Notes: generated by a model from the sequence alone, not told the origin. A DNA stretch of 54,785 nt from an uncultured bacterium (GCA_949292215.1 CASEYW010000133.1:1-54785); one strand, 5' to 3'. Positions 1 to 9,275 are shown, counted from the first letter of the stretch. Translations and numbers: made by a program.

Positions 1-32
1 GATATATCATGTCGTTCGTATGCATTCGCCAT
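1..32 (-). CDS. IS5-family-like transposase, N-terminal fragment cut by window edge
   Basis: ATG at 32 reads MANAYERHDI and runs off the window. This opening resembles that of many short IS5-group (IS427/IS1031-type) DDE transposases as I remember them. An AAAGGA ribosome binding site lies about 10 bases upstream and a promoter just before it. Only ten codons are visible, so catalytic residues cannot be checked. Confidence 0.55.
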   Translation of the reverse strand, partial: MANAYERHDI

Positions 33-2130
33 TTTCCCTATATCCTTTTTTGACGTTTGCATAATATAGCACAAATCTATTGACGACACAACCTAGAATC
101 GGCTGATTTTCCGGCGTGCGGAAGGCACGGATGTAGGTGTAGGGTTTCAGTGCCGGATTGACACTGGTTTCCACACTTTCGCGATCGGCGGAAAGGAGCT
201 CTTTTTCGAGTCCGGGTGTTGCCTGTCCGAACCAGGAGCGGCGGAATTCCATGTCGTGGTCCAGAACCGGCGAGATCCTGCCGGGGGAAAGAAGTTCTCC
301 GGCATATTCCGCTCCGTCCAGAATCCTGGTCATGGCGGCATAGGCGGCAAAGGCGGGACGCGGCTGTTCGTATTCGGTCAGTCCGAAACCTCCATACCCG
401 TCGATAGTGAACCACATCTTGCAGGAAAGACCGTAGGCGAGTGCCTGAAGATATGCCCGGACAAGAAATGCCGCCGCCATCGTCCGGTCGGATACGGAGC
501 GGAGAGGATAACGTTCCACACGCCGTTCCGGATGAAGCGTCAGATATCCGTTTTCGCTGTCGAAGACCGGTTTTTCTCCAAAACGATCCATCAGGGATCG
601 GAGAAGAACCACACGGTCATGAAGCCAGAATTCCCGGGTCATAGTATTGTTGACCTCGGGTGCCCTCGGAAAGCAGTGCAGGTGGATGAACAGGGCATCC
701 ATGGCATTCCATGCGCCGTTTTCCTGAAGCTCGTCCAGCCAGAAGGTATCGACTCCGGCAAGGCCGGTGCCACCGACCATGAGATGCGGATCGTGAAGTT
801 TTGTCTTTGCGTAGTCTATTTTCAGTTCTTCTGCGAAGTCTGCGGGAAGACGGGTCGCGTTTGCCTCATTTGCCGCTTCGGTCAACTGAAATGTTCCGGG
901 GGGATATTTCCAGCTTTCGCTTGTTTGGGGAATCAGGGAGAGATTCCGTTTCCGGTACTCCCGGAAAATTTCCTCGGTACTGCGTCTAGAATAGATCCCG
1001 TTTTTGCCGGGAGAGGGCAGATGGGTTCCGTCGTGAAGAATCCGGTATGCCCCACGCAGCCGGAGTGTACCGATACCGAGCCATTCCAGAAGATCCAGTT
1101 TTTCTTCACTGACGCGGTTCCACGGATAGAGCATTCCTCCGAAAATAGAATGTTCCCGGTGTTTCCGTTCGCAGGATGGAAGGATGCAGTACGAGGTGCG
1201 GAACATTTCCCGTTTTCCACAGCGGAGAGTCAGTTCAAAATATCCCAGTCGGCCGTCCGGCAGAGGAAGAGTCTGTCTGGAGATGGATGCCGCATCCGCC
1301 CGGAGCGGAAGGATACGCTGTTCTATTCGCCTGTTCCATGCGTCGGTGATTTCCAGTTCGCCTCGCGTATCCAGAGGTTCGGGGGAACGGTTGCGGATCA
1401 GCAGTTCCGCTTCCGGCGCATCCCCCTCCAGCAGAATGTTGCAGTAGCGGCGGAAACGGAGTGCGGCATCCGTTTCATGTTCGGAAAAAACGTCGAAGAG
1501 CGGTTTGCCCCCGCAGTACGGGGTGAGTGCCAGATCCAGCGACAGACGGGAATCTCCGTTTTCGGGTTTCCACGAAAGAATTCCCGCACTGCTTTTCCGG
1601 CTGCGCTGGAAGGTGAGAGAAAGTTGCGGCTTGAATTCCGCTTTGATTCCGCAGCTTGCGCCTTCCGGTCCGTTGTCCGCACGGGATGAGAAGAGACGCT
1701 GCTCCGCACCTGCGTAGAAAAAGAGGATGCGCATTCCTCCTTCCTGTTTCCTGTGTTCCCGGAACGTTCCGTTGAAATGGAGACGAAGCCATTCCGGATT
1801 CGCTTCCATCATTCCTTTGAGTTGGATGCGTTCCGCTTGAGGGCCGCTGAAACGATATTCAAATTCAATTTGTTGCGTATTTCCGTTTTTTGTCAGCAGA
1901 CGAGCCTGAAAGTCCGCGGAACGAAAGACGTTTTTTCCTGTACTCTGTTCTGATTCAAAACCGATTCCCTTCAGAAATGGAGCAAATGTGCCGTTTTTCT
2001 GGAGGATGGAGATTTGGATCGAACGGGAGTAATCCAGCTGATAGGTTTTTCCCCGGTAGATTCCGTTTTCCGCAAAGAGAGAAAGGAGGGGGAGGACAAG
2101 AAGCGGGAGCAGAATACGTGAGACAGTCAT
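7..2130 (-). CDS. Secreted clan GH-A-like glycosidase, 3' end disrupted by IS insertion
   Basis: The start is taken at ATG 2130 (AGGA ten bases upstream), 18 bases after the pseudopilin stop; a GTG at 2148 is also in frame. A hydrophobic signal peptide covers about residues 1-20. Beta-rich N-terminal domains are followed by a putative TIM barrel from about 330. Candidate catalytic residues are the Glu of an NEANA motif (about 422, acid/base) and the Glu of FDSENGY (about 526, nucleophile), as in clan GH-A. The native sequence stops at about residue 679; the last 28 codons (93-10) come from the insertion sequence. The related enzyme at 5513-8284 carries a CBM9-like C-terminal domain, which this copy would have lost if it had one. 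Substrate unknown. Confidence 0.75.
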   Translation of the reverse strand: MTVSRILLPLLVLPLLSLFAENGIYRGKTYQLDYSRSIQISILQKNGTFAPFLKGIGFESEQSTGKNVFRSADFQARLLTKNGNTQQIEFEYRFSGPQAERIQLKGMMEANPEWLRLHFNGTFREHRKQEGGMRILFFYAGAEQRLFSSRADNGPEGASCGIKAEFKPQLSLTFQRSRKSSAGILSWKPENGDSRLSLDLALTPYCGGKPLFDVFSEHETDAALRFRRYCNILLEGDAPEAELLIRNRSPEPLDTRGELEITDAWNRRIEQRILPLRADAASISRQTLPLPDGRLGYFELTLRCGKREMFRTSYCILPSCERKHREHSIFGGMLYPWNRVSEEKLDLLEWLGIGTLRLRGAYRILHDGTHLPSPGKNGIYSRRSTEEIFREYRKRNLSLIPQTSESWKYPPGTFQLTEAANEANATRLPADFAEELKIDYAKTKLHDPHLMVGGTGLAGVDTFWLDELQENGAWNAMDALFIHLHCFPRAPEVNNTMTREFWLHDRVVLLRSLMDRFGEKPVFDSENGYLTLHPERRVERYPLRSVSDRTMAAAFLVRAYLQALAYGLSCKMWFTIDGYGGFGLTEYEQPRPAFAAYAAMTRILDGAEYAGELLSPGRISPVLDHDMEFRRSWFGQATPGLEKELLSADRESVETSVNPALKPYTYIRAFRTPENQPILGCVVNRFVLYYANVKKGYRENGECIRTT
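63..91 (-). promoter_or_regulatory. Promoter inside the IS end
   Basis: Minus strand -35 TTGTGT (91-86), 17-bp spacer, -10 TATATT (68-63), placed to transcribe the transposase starting at 32. The -35 box lies within the terminal sequence of the element, as is common for insertion sequences. Confidence 0.5.
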
Positions 2131-2148
2131 AACAATGCAATCCTTCAC

Positions 2149-2802
2149 TCAATCCTGCGGTCCGAAACAGCGGTGTTTCGCAGCAAGCCATGCGGAATAG
2201 GGACGATACTCGATATGCCCGTCCAGGAATCCGGCAACCGATCCGCCGGTATGTCTGGGATCGAAACTTTGAGGCAGGGTATCGGTCCATGGTGTCGTTT
2301 TCGGGGAATAGAAGGAGATGCTTCCCCGGGTGTCGCCGATCAGAACACGTGAAGAAGCATCCTGAATGCGTGACAGCAGAAGGGATACCTGATAGCCGAC
2401 TCCATAGGTGACACTGGCGTAAATGCCGATGGTTCTGTTTTCCGTTCCGCGGGCCGGACAGACCAGAACGCCGGATCCGCTCTTTCCTTCGATCTCGCTG
2501 ATCCAGACTTTGGGTTCCGGCAGAAACTTACTGCGGATCAGAAGATTGCTCCACCAGTTTCTGCTGCGCGAGGGATTGCTTCCGGAAAAACTTTCCGCCA
2601 GATTCAACGGTGGCGTCCGGTCGTCAAAATCGGAACAGTAGAGCATGACTGCCTGCATGATTTGTTTCTGGTTCCCGGTACAGCTGTTCTGGATTGCGCG
2701 TGCATTCGCCTTGTTCAGTGCGGGAAGCAGAAGACAGAGTAAAATCATCAGAATTGCAAGGACAATCATCAATTCAATCATTGTAAAGGAATATGGTTTC
2801 AT
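2149..2802 (-). CDS. Type II secretion pseudopilin-like protein (H-X9-DG)
   Basis: A 217-residue protein starting MKPYSFTMIELMIVLAIL, a prepilin-type N-terminal methylation/transmembrane segment. The residue before the conserved Phe is Ser, not the Gly normally needed by prepilin peptidase. The C-terminus has an H-X9-DG motif (HTGGSVAGFLDG), typical of the large pseudopilin-like families of Lentisphaerota and Planctomycetota. ATG 2802 is preferred over an upstream in-frame start because it has GGAG eight bases upstream and lies four bases after the regulator stop codon. It sits between a regulator and a secreted glycosidase, an order repeated elsewhere in the window. Its role in secretion or surface display is inferred. 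Confidence 0.85.
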   Translation of the reverse strand: MKPYSFTMIELMIVLAILMILLCLLLPALNKANARAIQNSCTGNQKQIMQAVMLYCSDFDDRTPPLNLAESFSGSNPSRSRNWWSNLLIRSKFLPEPKVWISEIEGKSGSGVLVCPARGTENRTIGIYASVTYGVGYQVSLLLSRIQDASSRVLIGDTRGSISFYSPKTTPWTDTLPQSFDPRHTGGSVAGFLDGHIEYRPYSAWLAAKHRCFGPQD

Positions 2803-2806
2803 GGAA

Positions 2807-3907
2807 TCAGTTCTCCGTTTGTGGTGTGACAATGCTTTCTCTTTCAATCAGGATGGCCGGATAATATTTTTCCTGCGGGTGGGGGGGATCGGCGGCAATC
2901 ATATCCAGAGCATCCCTGCTCATGGCGGTGAAATCGGTTCTGGTACAGGAGATGGATGGTGTGGCGTCGGCGAGCATGAAGTCGTCGCCATGAGCTAGAA
3001 TTCCAATCTCGTCGGGGACGCGGATCTTCTGTTCCCAGAGAACACGCTGACCGGCAAACGCTCCGTTGGCACCGATGTAAATGAGTCCGGTAAGTTTCCG
3101 ATTCCGGATCTCCTCCAGAAAGGAAAGGGTGACTTTTCTTCCTGCGTCGCGGCTACTTTCCCAGGATTTCACCGGTCGGGAGAACAGACTCAGTTCCATG
3201 CCGGATTGTTCAGCTTCTTCGAAAGCTGCTTCGATCATTTTCTGTGGAATGGTTCCATCCGGGACCGCGCGGAGAAAACCGATCCTCCTGTGATGCTTCT
3301 CCCGAAAGTGGCGGACGCACAATCTGCCATTGGCTTCCGCATCGGGGAGGAGAAGATGAATATTCGCGGGCAGATTATCGTAGGTGAAGTAACTGTCGAG
3401 AATGACGACTGGGCAGGGCAGAGTTCCAAGCTGCTGAAGCAGTGACTCTTCCAGACGATCCGCTGTGGATATCAGAACCACTCCTTTCAGAGCTTCCATT
3501 CCTGCGATTTCCTGGACTAGCGCATTCCGGTCACTGTTTCGCTGCACACGATAGTTCCGGGCTGTGAATCCGAGCTGTCTCGCATAGGCATTCAGGGTAT
3601 GTTCCATCTGCCACACAGGACTTGCAAAATAATCTACCGAGAAAATTACGACATTGGCATGACGGTCTTTTTTCTTCGCCGGTCGGACTTCGTAGGGAGT
3701 GCTTCCTGCACAGCTGACGATGCCTGTTCCTCTACGGCAGAGCAGAATTCCTTCTTTCTCCAGATCATGTACGGCCCGGCTCACCGGTGACTGTGATGCC
3801 CGGAACCGACGCATCAGTTCCGCTATGGTAGGCATCCGAAGGCGAGAGGCGGGTTTCAGCGCTTCTTCCTTCAGATAGGCTTTGATTTCATCGTATTTTT
3901 CCGACAT
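2807..3907 (-). CDS. GntR-type winged-helix regulator with LacI-like sensor domain
   Basis: A 366-residue regulator. Residues 1-70 form a GntR winged helix (MRRFRASQSPVSRAVHDLEK is the recognition region). Residues about 95-360 resemble the periplasmic-binding-protein-like sensor of LacI regulators and probably bind a sugar. The start at ATG 3907 has a strong GGGGAAG site, and a perfect-consensus promoter lies just upstream. The frame is open further upstream but runs through the promoter, so longer starts are rejected. It heads an operon with the pseudopilin and the glycosidase, so it probably controls them and itself in response to a breakdown product of their substrate. Confidence 0.88.
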   Translation of the reverse strand: MSEKYDEIKAYLKEEALKPASRLRMPTIAELMRRFRASQSPVSRAVHDLEKEGILLCRRGTGIVSCAGSTPYEVRPAKKKDRHANVVIFSVDYFASPVWQMEHTLNAYARQLGFTARNYRVQRNSDRNALVQEIAGMEALKGVVLISTADRLEESLLQQLGTLPCPVVILDSYFTYDNLPANIHLLLPDAEANGRLCVRHFREKHHRRIGFLRAVPDGTIPQKMIEAAFEEAEQSGMELSLFSRPVKSWESSRDAGRKVTLSFLEEIRNRKLTGLIYIGANGAFAGQRVLWEQKIRVPDEIGILAHGDDFMLADATPSISCTRTDFTAMSRDALDMIAADPPHPQEKYYPAILIERESIVTPQTEN

Positions 3908-3958
3908 TGATTTTCTTCCCCTGATTTTTTTAAGATAAAGAAAAAGAACTATATTAAT

Positions 3959-3987
3959 ATTATAATCGATTTCCCAGGATTTGTCAA
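3959..3987 (-). promoter_or_regulatory. Consensus sigma-70-type promoter for the GntR-pseudopilin-glycosidase operon
   Basis: Minus strand -35 TTGACA (3987-3982), 17-bp spacer, -10 TATAAT (3964-3959). Both boxes match consensus perfectly. Transcription should start near 3952, giving a leader of about 45 bases. Such a strong core promoter suggests control by repression. Confidence 0.85.
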
Positions 3988-4114
3988 CCCCATGGATTTC
4001 TCTTTTTCTGGAAAAAAACGGATTGTTCTGCCGGGAGCAATGCAGAGAATCAGGAAAAGGGAGATGGCAGAAAGAAGCGATTCTGCAAAGAAAGAACATT
4101 ACGGTTTGAGGAGG

Positions 4115-4151
4115 CAAAACGAAACCCGTTCCCCCTGGCGCGGGGAACGGG
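4115..4151 (-). terminator. Rho-independent terminator after cbrC
   Basis: Perfect 10-bp stem (CCCGTTCCCC at 4125-4134 pairs with 4142-4151) with a 7-base loop, followed on the minus strand by the T-rich TTTCGTTTTG. It lies about 40 bases past the cbrC stop. Confidence 0.85.
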
Positions 4152-4189
4152 AATGAAACATTTATATCGGTCGTGTGGAGAGTGCGGAA

Positions 4190-4840
4190 TTACGGCTTGT
4201 AATCGTAATATCCCGTGAGTACGCCGCACTGACGACAGCGGAAGGCATAGGCACGGGGACTTCCGTCGCCGTCGAGACGCTTCAGGACACTTTCCGGTTT
4301 TCCTCCATCCCAGCTGACTTCCTCTTCGGCAATTGCAGTCAGCGCGGCAAGGAACTCTTCGCTTCCGCAGGCGACAAGTTCTTCATAACCGGCAGTTCCA
4401 AGATATTCCATCATATCGCCGCAGTGAGAGAACCACTGTTCCTCCTTCCAGCCGTCAAAGCAGGGGGTGTGTTCGCGAATGATCGCCTGTGTCTCTTCCG
4501 GCACATCGGTGATGTCTTTGACTTTGCAGAACACTCCGTGAAACTTTCTGGCGGCGGCTCCGCTGGCGATGCACCAGGGACAGACTCCTTTGAATTCCTG
4601 TCCGTGCCCATGTTCCAGAAAACGGAAATGACCTGTGTAGAGATAGGCAACCTCTTTCCCGCAGCAGGGACAGACTGTGTTTTCCACCTGCTGAATCGTT
4701 CCATCTTCATAGGCTCTCGGGTAATAGACGAACTCCGGCAGAACGGAGTAATCCTGTCCGGCGATGATCTGCTGGAGGATCTCTTCTTCGGTCGGCGGCG
4801 CTTCCTTTTTGGAGTGGATCAGTTTTTGCAGAAAACTCAT
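4190..4840 (-). CDS. cbrC: CbrC family (UPF0167) protein
   Basis: A 216-residue cytoplasmic protein of the CbrC family (E. coli cbrC is linked to colicin E2 tolerance; biochemistry unknown). Family features visible here are the LPEFVYYPRAY opening after about 40 residues, several Cys pairs (CPCCGKE, CPWC, CRQCG) that could bind zinc, and the CFDGWKEEQWFSHCGD block. ATG 4840 has AAGGAG ten bases upstream. It is a single-gene unit ending at a strong terminator and is divergent from the small membrane protein gene. No link to the neighbouring glycan genes is apparent. Confidence 0.88.
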   Translation of the reverse strand: MSFLQKLIHSKKEAPPTEEEILQQIIAGQDYSVLPEFVYYPRAYEDGTIQQVENTVCPCCGKEVAYLYTGHFRFLEHGHGQEFKGVCPWCIASGAAARKFHGVFCKVKDITDVPEETQAIIREHTPCFDGWKEEQWFSHCGDMMEYLGTAGYEELVACGSEEFLAALTAIAEEEVSWDGGKPESVLKRLDGDGSPRAYAFRCRQCGVLTGYYDYKP

Positions 4841-5014
4841 GTGTGTCTCCTTCTGTATCAAAGCTCTCGTCAAGTTGAGTTGCCTCGTCGGACAACAGAA
4901 TCATGAAACCTCAAGTTTCTGTGACAATATAGATACGGGCGGATGGAAAATCCACCGGAAAAACAAAAAAATGTGTAAAATATTGCATTCAAACAGGAAA
5001 AATACTCCTTTTTT

Positions 5015-5043
5015 TTGGAAAAATGCTGTTTTGATGCTATATT
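5015..5043 (+). promoter_or_regulatory. Promoter for the small membrane protein gene
   Basis: TTGGAA (5015-5020), 17-bp spacer, TATATT (5038-5043), ending 21 bases before the ATG, with AGGAGA between. The 224-bp divergent intergenic region (4841-5064) should also hold a cbrC promoter. A TATATT at 4931-4926 on the minus strand is a weak candidate without a good -35. Confidence 0.6.
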
Positions 5044-5064
5044 CCCCGTCCAGGAGAGCATAAA

Positions 5065-5400
5065 ATGAATGCGGACAACGTTGTTTTAGTTCTGAATTAC
5101 TTTTTCCTGCTGCTTCCGTTGCTGGTCGTGATTCTGCATCTGGTGAGACCAGTCTGGTTTGCCGGACTCAGAAGGAAGATTGTCTGGGGAATTGCCGTTT
5201 CGGCGCTGACGTGGGGGATTGTCTGTGTTGAGATGATTCTGGATCCGCCGGAAACGCAGTTCACTCTGGTCTGTGCGGGATGGTTTGGCTGGATGTACAT
5301 CTGGTTCCTTCTTACACCGGTTCTGCTGATTTACGCGGGAATCCGCTGGGGAATCTTCTCGCTGATGGAGCTGCTCGGGAAAAAGATGAACGGAAACTGA
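5065..5400 (+). CDS. Small three-helix membrane protein, unknown function
   Basis: A 111-residue protein with three predicted membrane helices, at about residues 8-28 (NYFFLLLPLLVVILHLV), 37-56 (IVWGIAVSALTWGIVCVEMI) and 68-92. AGGAGA lies seven bases before the ATG and a promoter just upstream. I do not recognise the family. The gene stands alone and converges on the glycosidase at 5513. The clear promoter and ribosome binding site support it as a real gene. Confidence 0.7.
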   Translation: MNADNVVLVLNYFFLLLPLLVVILHLVRPVWFAGLRRKIVWGIAVSALTWGIVCVEMILDPPETQFTLVCAGWFGWMYIWFLLTPVLLIYAGIRWGIFSLMELLGKKMNGN

Positions 5401-5402
5401 AA

Positions 5403-5440
5403 CGCTTTTTCCGTCGGGATTCTAATCCACGGCAAAAGCG
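5403..5440. terminator. Hairpin between convergent genes
   Basis: CGCTTTTTCCG (5403-5413) pairs with CGGCAAAAGCG (5430-5440) with one mismatch, and an inner GGAT/ATCC extends the stem. It lies immediately after the membrane protein stop and before the convergent glycosidase stop at 5513. No clean T-run follows, so the terminator function is tentative. Confidence 0.45.
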
Positions 5441-5512
5441 TCCGGTTCACGAGTTCCTACGTCATTTTCTGCCGTTTTTTCTGTATTGAGAGCTGCGGCG
5501 GAATTGACTCCT

Positions 5513-8284
5513 TTAACGCTGTTTCGTTGCCTGTTTCATGACGAGTTCCGACCAGAGTGCCGGATTCCTGCTGTTGCCGTCCTGGTCGTTTGAGTTTAAC
5601 TGGAATCGGGAGTGGGTTTTCCCCAGGTTGTCGACTGCGACTTCAAGCCGGAGCCGCTTTGATTCCGGAATTCGTTTCAGGCCGAACGCGGAGAATGGAA
5701 TTGCCGCTTTGACTCTCCAGAAATCCGTTCCGATCTCATATTGAGCGTCGACTCCTGTGAGTTCCCTGCCGCGCAGTTCGCTTCTGCCGCAGACTCCGAA
5801 GACTTCCGCGCTTTTGCCATTTCGACTTCTCGGAGCCAGGAAAATCTGGAAATTCCACTCCCGGAGAAAACCGGGAATATCCCGTTCCGGATGAAGACTG
5901 AGAAAGAGTTCTACGGCATCTCCTTTCCAGAGTTCCTGTCCGGAAAACGGATTGAGTGCCGGCGTTTTATCGTGGACAAGAACATCGACGAACAGGTGTG
6001 TTTCATTCCAGGAGACTCCGTATTCGGCACTGGACTCTTTTTCCGGAATGTTTGTTCCGGTGATTTTGTAGGTTCTTCTTTTTTCGTTGAATGCGGTTTT
6101 TGCATCCGGCGCATACAGACTTTCCCGGACAGTCGGTTTGTATGTCCGGCTCCACTGCTTTTCCTGCGATATTTTTTTCATGATTTTTCTGTCGAATTCC
6201 GGAGAAACTCCGATGAGGTAGACAGGATCATCCGTCAAGGTCAGGGAGAGACGGTTTTCCGTAATGTCGATGGTTTGTGTCTTCCCCATGATATCCATGT
6301 GTGTCAGGGTTTTTACTCCGGGACGGATCATGATCTTCTGCGTTTTCCCATCGGAGTAAAGCGCCAGAAAACGGACCCCCTTCTTTTCAAAGAGCATCGC
6401 GCCGATATCGGTACCGAGCCAGAGATCGCCGATGAATCTGCTTCCTTCCAGAAGACGTGCCATGTTTGCGTACGCAGCAAGAACCGGTTTCGGCGTGAGG
6501 TCTTTCCGGACGAAGCCGAAAAAGTGCTCCCGTTCCTTCGGATCGCGTTCCGGCTGACCGACACAGTACGGCATGATGCCTTTCACATCCTCCGCGAAGA
6601 GCCCAAGTCCGGCGCGGACGATATACGCTGCCTGCTGCTCCTCCGTATTGACACTCGGGCCGCCTTTCGGAGTAGGCCAGCCGATTTCCGTTACATAGAT
6701 CGGCAGATCACGGCCAAGTGTGCGTTTGACAAGGGCGCGCCCGTCACGGATGCTCTGCCGCAATCCGGATGCTTCCGGCGAACTGACGAATCCATTCGCA
6801 TAGGGATGAACTGTGATCATGTCCATGTTCCGGAAACCACCTTTTTCCGCCACCTTGACCATATATTGTCCCAGACCCGTGTTCGGTCCGATGACAGCAT
6901 CGGGGCGGACAGCCCGGATGCCACGTTCAACCCATTCACACAGCTTTGCAAAATCCTCCGGCGGATAGGGCGGCTCGTTCCAGATTTCGAAATGCTTCTG
7001 GTGTTTCGGAACCTTTCTGATCTGATCGCTGACGAATTTTACAAAGCGCTCCGGATAATCCGGCATGATCCATTTCTTTTCCTTAGTGCGTTCATTCCAA
7101 TGTTCCGGCGTGTAGCAGAACTGCGGAATGGTTTTGACTTCGAACAGGGCAATCACAGGACGATTCCTGACTTTTTTGTCAAGAAACTCTTTTTCCATGT
7201 ACGAGAAATCCGGTTTTTCCGGATTGTTCCCGACCAGCGGAGCATAACAGAGAAGTTCGCGGTACCAGTGGAGTCCGAGACGCAGAAAAGCGTCAAGGGA
7301 CTCCGGAACCGCAAAACCACCCTGAATCCCGAATCGGCATCCAGCGGCAACGGCTTCCGCCGCACTCCGACGGGTCAGCGGCGCTACAATGAACGAGGTT
7401 TTTGCGCTGCCCCTCAGCGGACTTTTTCCTTCGGTTTCCGCGAATGCTTCGAATTCATAATAACCGTTCGGGAGTCCCCGATAGGTGATGACATGCGTTC
7501 CCTGCGGAAGTTTTTCCGTGTTCTCTTCGATGAGATTGCCAAAATAGTCTCTCAGTCTGCTTTTCAGAGTGATTCCGCCGGAGGGGAGCGGGCCCAGAAC
7601 CATTTCCATCCTGACATCCCTTCCGGATTCGAACAGATTGGAGGGATACTTGCGTTTCAGCGATACCGCCAGCTTTTTGGAGACAGCCGCATCAATCAGC
7701 GCGCCTTGCGAGAACGGTCCGTAAACGGCAATCTCGCTGATGATGAACATGAAGTGTTCCTCATGCGCTTCCTGAATGATTTCAAACAGGAAGAAGCGTC
7801 CTTTCACCGGGGAGCCGAAGTCGATTTTCACCGGGACATGCTGTTTCCCATCGCCAGGATTCCCGATGGATGCAATCCTGCGGTACTCTCCTCGTCTGGA
7901 CCCCGCGTAAACATTGACGGTATCGAACCACATGTTTTTTTTCTTTTTGTTTTCAGCCCACATCCACGCGATTTCCGCAGAATTTGCCGTGATTTCGACC
8001 GGAAATTCGTAGAGAACGCGCATCGCTTTCCGGGAGAAGGATTTCCATTCTGTTCTGACCGCACCCGGATCATACCCGTTGATTTTGCCGTCGTTCAGTT
8101 TCCTGTGTTCCGGATCCTGATAAGCTCCGCCGTTGATGCCATTTGCGCTCATCGGCTTGAGATCCGCGTCCAGATAGCTGTAGCGGACTCCTTTTTTGAG
8201 AGCCAGATTGGTCAGCTCCGATCCTGAGAGCATGAAACCGAATGTTCCGGCAATCAGAAAAAGAGCGAGTGTTTGTTTCCGCAT
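5513..8284 (-). CDS. Secreted clan GH-A-like glycosidase with discoidin-like and CBM9-like domains
   Basis: A 923-residue secreted enzyme. A signal peptide (1-20) is followed by a discoidin/F5-8C-like module (about 25-190), a linker domain, a TIM barrel (about 315-620) and a CBM9-like domain (about 725-920, with the typical WKGDAVELF). The acid/base is Glu437 in HFEIWNEP and the nucleophile Glu533 in YVTEIGWP, both classic for clan GH-A. The arrangement recalls GH39-like or cellulase-like enzymes; the family and substrate cannot be fixed by eye. ATG 8284 has AAAGGA upstream. It is the third gene of a LacI-pseudopilin-enzyme operon, 133 bases after the pseudopilin. That gap holds an imperfect 11-bp inverted repeat (8335-8373) which might set the relative expression of the two genes. 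Confidence 0.85.
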   Translation of the reverse strand: MRKQTLALFLIAGTFGFMLSGSELTNLALKKGVRYSYLDADLKPMSANGINGGAYQDPEHRKLNDGKINGYDPGAVRTEWKSFSRKAMRVLYEFPVEITANSAEIAWMWAENKKKKNMWFDTVNVYAGSRRGEYRRIASIGNPGDGKQHVPVKIDFGSPVKGRFFLFEIIQEAHEEHFMFIISEIAVYGPFSQGALIDAAVSKKLAVSLKRKYPSNLFESGRDVRMEMVLGPLPSGGITLKSRLRDYFGNLIEENTEKLPQGTHVITYRGLPNGYYEFEAFAETEGKSPLRGSAKTSFIVAPLTRRSAAEAVAAGCRFGIQGGFAVPESLDAFLRLGLHWYRELLCYAPLVGNNPEKPDFSYMEKEFLDKKVRNRPVIALFEVKTIPQFCYTPEHWNERTKEKKWIMPDYPERFVKFVSDQIRKVPKHQKHFEIWNEPPYPPEDFAKLCEWVERGIRAVRPDAVIGPNTGLGQYMVKVAEKGGFRNMDMITVHPYANGFVSSPEASGLRQSIRDGRALVKRTLGRDLPIYVTEIGWPTPKGGPSVNTEEQQAAYIVRAGLGLFAEDVKGIMPYCVGQPERDPKEREHFFGFVRKDLTPKPVLAAYANMARLLEGSRFIGDLWLGTDIGAMLFEKKGVRFLALYSDGKTQKIMIRPGVKTLTHMDIMGKTQTIDITENRLSLTLTDDPVYLIGVSPEFDRKIMKKISQEKQWSRTYKPTVRESLYAPDAKTAFNEKRRTYKITGTNIPEKESSAEYGVSWNETHLFVDVLVHDKTPALNPFSGQELWKGDAVELFLSLHPERDIPGFLREWNFQIFLAPRSRNGKSAEVFGVCGRSELRGRELTGVDAQYEIGTDFWRVKAAIPFSAFGLKRIPESKRLRLEVAVDNLGKTHSRFQLNSNDQDGNSRNPALWSELVMKQATKQR

Positions 8285-8417
8285 AAGAAGGTCCTTTCTG
8301 TCAGAGTGGCGGATTGAGAGATGTTATGTTTTATTTCCAGAAAGCGATGAGAATTCCCTGCTGCTTTCCGGAATTTGCTTTTGCAGGAGATTTTTTATTT
8401 CTGTGAGGATCAGAGGG

Positions 8418-9275
8418 TTATTTCAAGTTCAGCATGGTCTGGTTTGCCGGAAATGCTTTTGCTGTTGCCTGGGAAAGAGCCATTTTTCCGACATGACCGT
8501 CGAGCCAGCAGACATTTGCCATGTTTTCGTGCCGCGTGGAAAGATAGCGGTACATATCGGAGGGGCCGGTGGAGGAATCAAGAGTCCAGACAGCCTGCCA
8601 GATCGGTCCGGTATCTTTTGTCGGCGATCCATCCTTCATGCCGCCGCCGTCATACATGGCCGCCACGCGGGTGGGAGAAGGGACCGATGATATCCGCAGA
8701 TGCAGATTTTTTCCGGCTTCAGGTTTGTACCATCCGTTTCCCATTACCATGGTCGGGCTTCCGAAAGCATTCGCATAGTAATCAAGCCCTGTACCCTCGA
8801 TATCGAATGCCGACAGCATCGGACAGGAGAAAAAACCTTTGCCTTCTCCCGGTTTGTTCCGTGCGAATCCTTCAGTCAGAGTCATTCCGGAAATCGGGAA
8901 TCCCTTGTAGATTGCATCATCGGCGGAGTCTCCCGGTACGTAGCGGTACATGATCAGCATGACTCCCCAGTTTACCCACCAGTTGCTGCCCCAGGAGCGT
9001 GGAATATAGCTGTCGTAATCGTTTGAGTAGTTGATGACTCCGAGGGAAAGCTGACGAAGATTTCCCGTACAGATGGTTCCACGGGCTTTGTCTCTGGCTT
9101 TCTGAAGTGCCGGAAGCAGAAGACTTGCAAGAATTGCAATGATTGCAATCACTACAAGAAGTTCTATCAATGTAAAATTTCTGCACCGTTGTTTCAGAGA
9201 TGCCGAAAAGACGGATTGTGAGAATCCTGTACGTCCGGAGTATGTTTTTCCCGTTGTTTTTCCTGATTCAAGCAT
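8418..9275 (-). CDS. Type II secretion pseudopilin-like protein (H-X9-DG)
   Basis: A 285-residue protein with a long basic N-terminal extension (about 33 residues) before [17 protein letters not shown], the prepilin N-terminal helix. The residue before the conserved Phe is Asn rather than Gly. The C-terminus has H-X9-DG ([12 protein letters not shown]). The start at ATG 9275 has AAAGGAG and overlaps the LacI stop by 8 bp, implying translational coupling. It lies between a regulator and a secreted glycosidase, and so probably helps export or display that enzyme; this is inference from the repeated gene order. Confidence 0.87.
   Translation of the reverse strand: MLESGKTTGKTYSGRTGFSQSVFSASLKQRCRNFTLIELLVVIAIIAILASLLLPALQKARDKARGTICTGNLRQLSLGVINYSNDYDSYIPRSWGSNWWVNWGVMLIMYRYVPGDSADDAIYKGFPISGMTLTEGFARNKPGEGKGFFSCPMLSAFDIEGTGLDYYANAFGSPTMVMGNGWYKPEAGKNLHLRISSVPSPTRVAAMYDGGGMKDGSPTKDTGPIWQAVWTLDSSTGPSDMYRYLSTRHENMANVCWLDGHVGKMALSQATAKAFPANQTMLNLK

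Larger units (their letters stand above)
1..93 (-). mobile_element. End of an IS5-family-like insertion sequence (partial)
   Basis: Only one end of the element lies in the window. On the minus strand the outer end begins GGTTGTGTCGTCAATAG at 93, next to a TA at 94-95, which would fit a TA target site. It then holds a promoter and the start of a transposase gene at position 32. The boundary is placed where the glycosidase reading frame stops resembling its relatives and composition turns AT-rich. The family call rests on the first ten transposase residues, so it is provisional; the other inverted repeat is outside the window. Confidence 0.65.

Noticed and set aside
256..1689. A 477-codon plus-strand frame opposite the first glycosidase
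   Set aside because: Antisense shadow; the minus-strand product has a signal peptide and GH-A-like motifs.
5741..8227. An 828-codon open frame on the plus strand opposite the glycosidase
   Set aside because: It mirrors a real gene with signal peptide, catalytic motifs and ribosome binding site; the antisense product has no family resemblance and a Phe/Arg/Ser-rich shadow composition.
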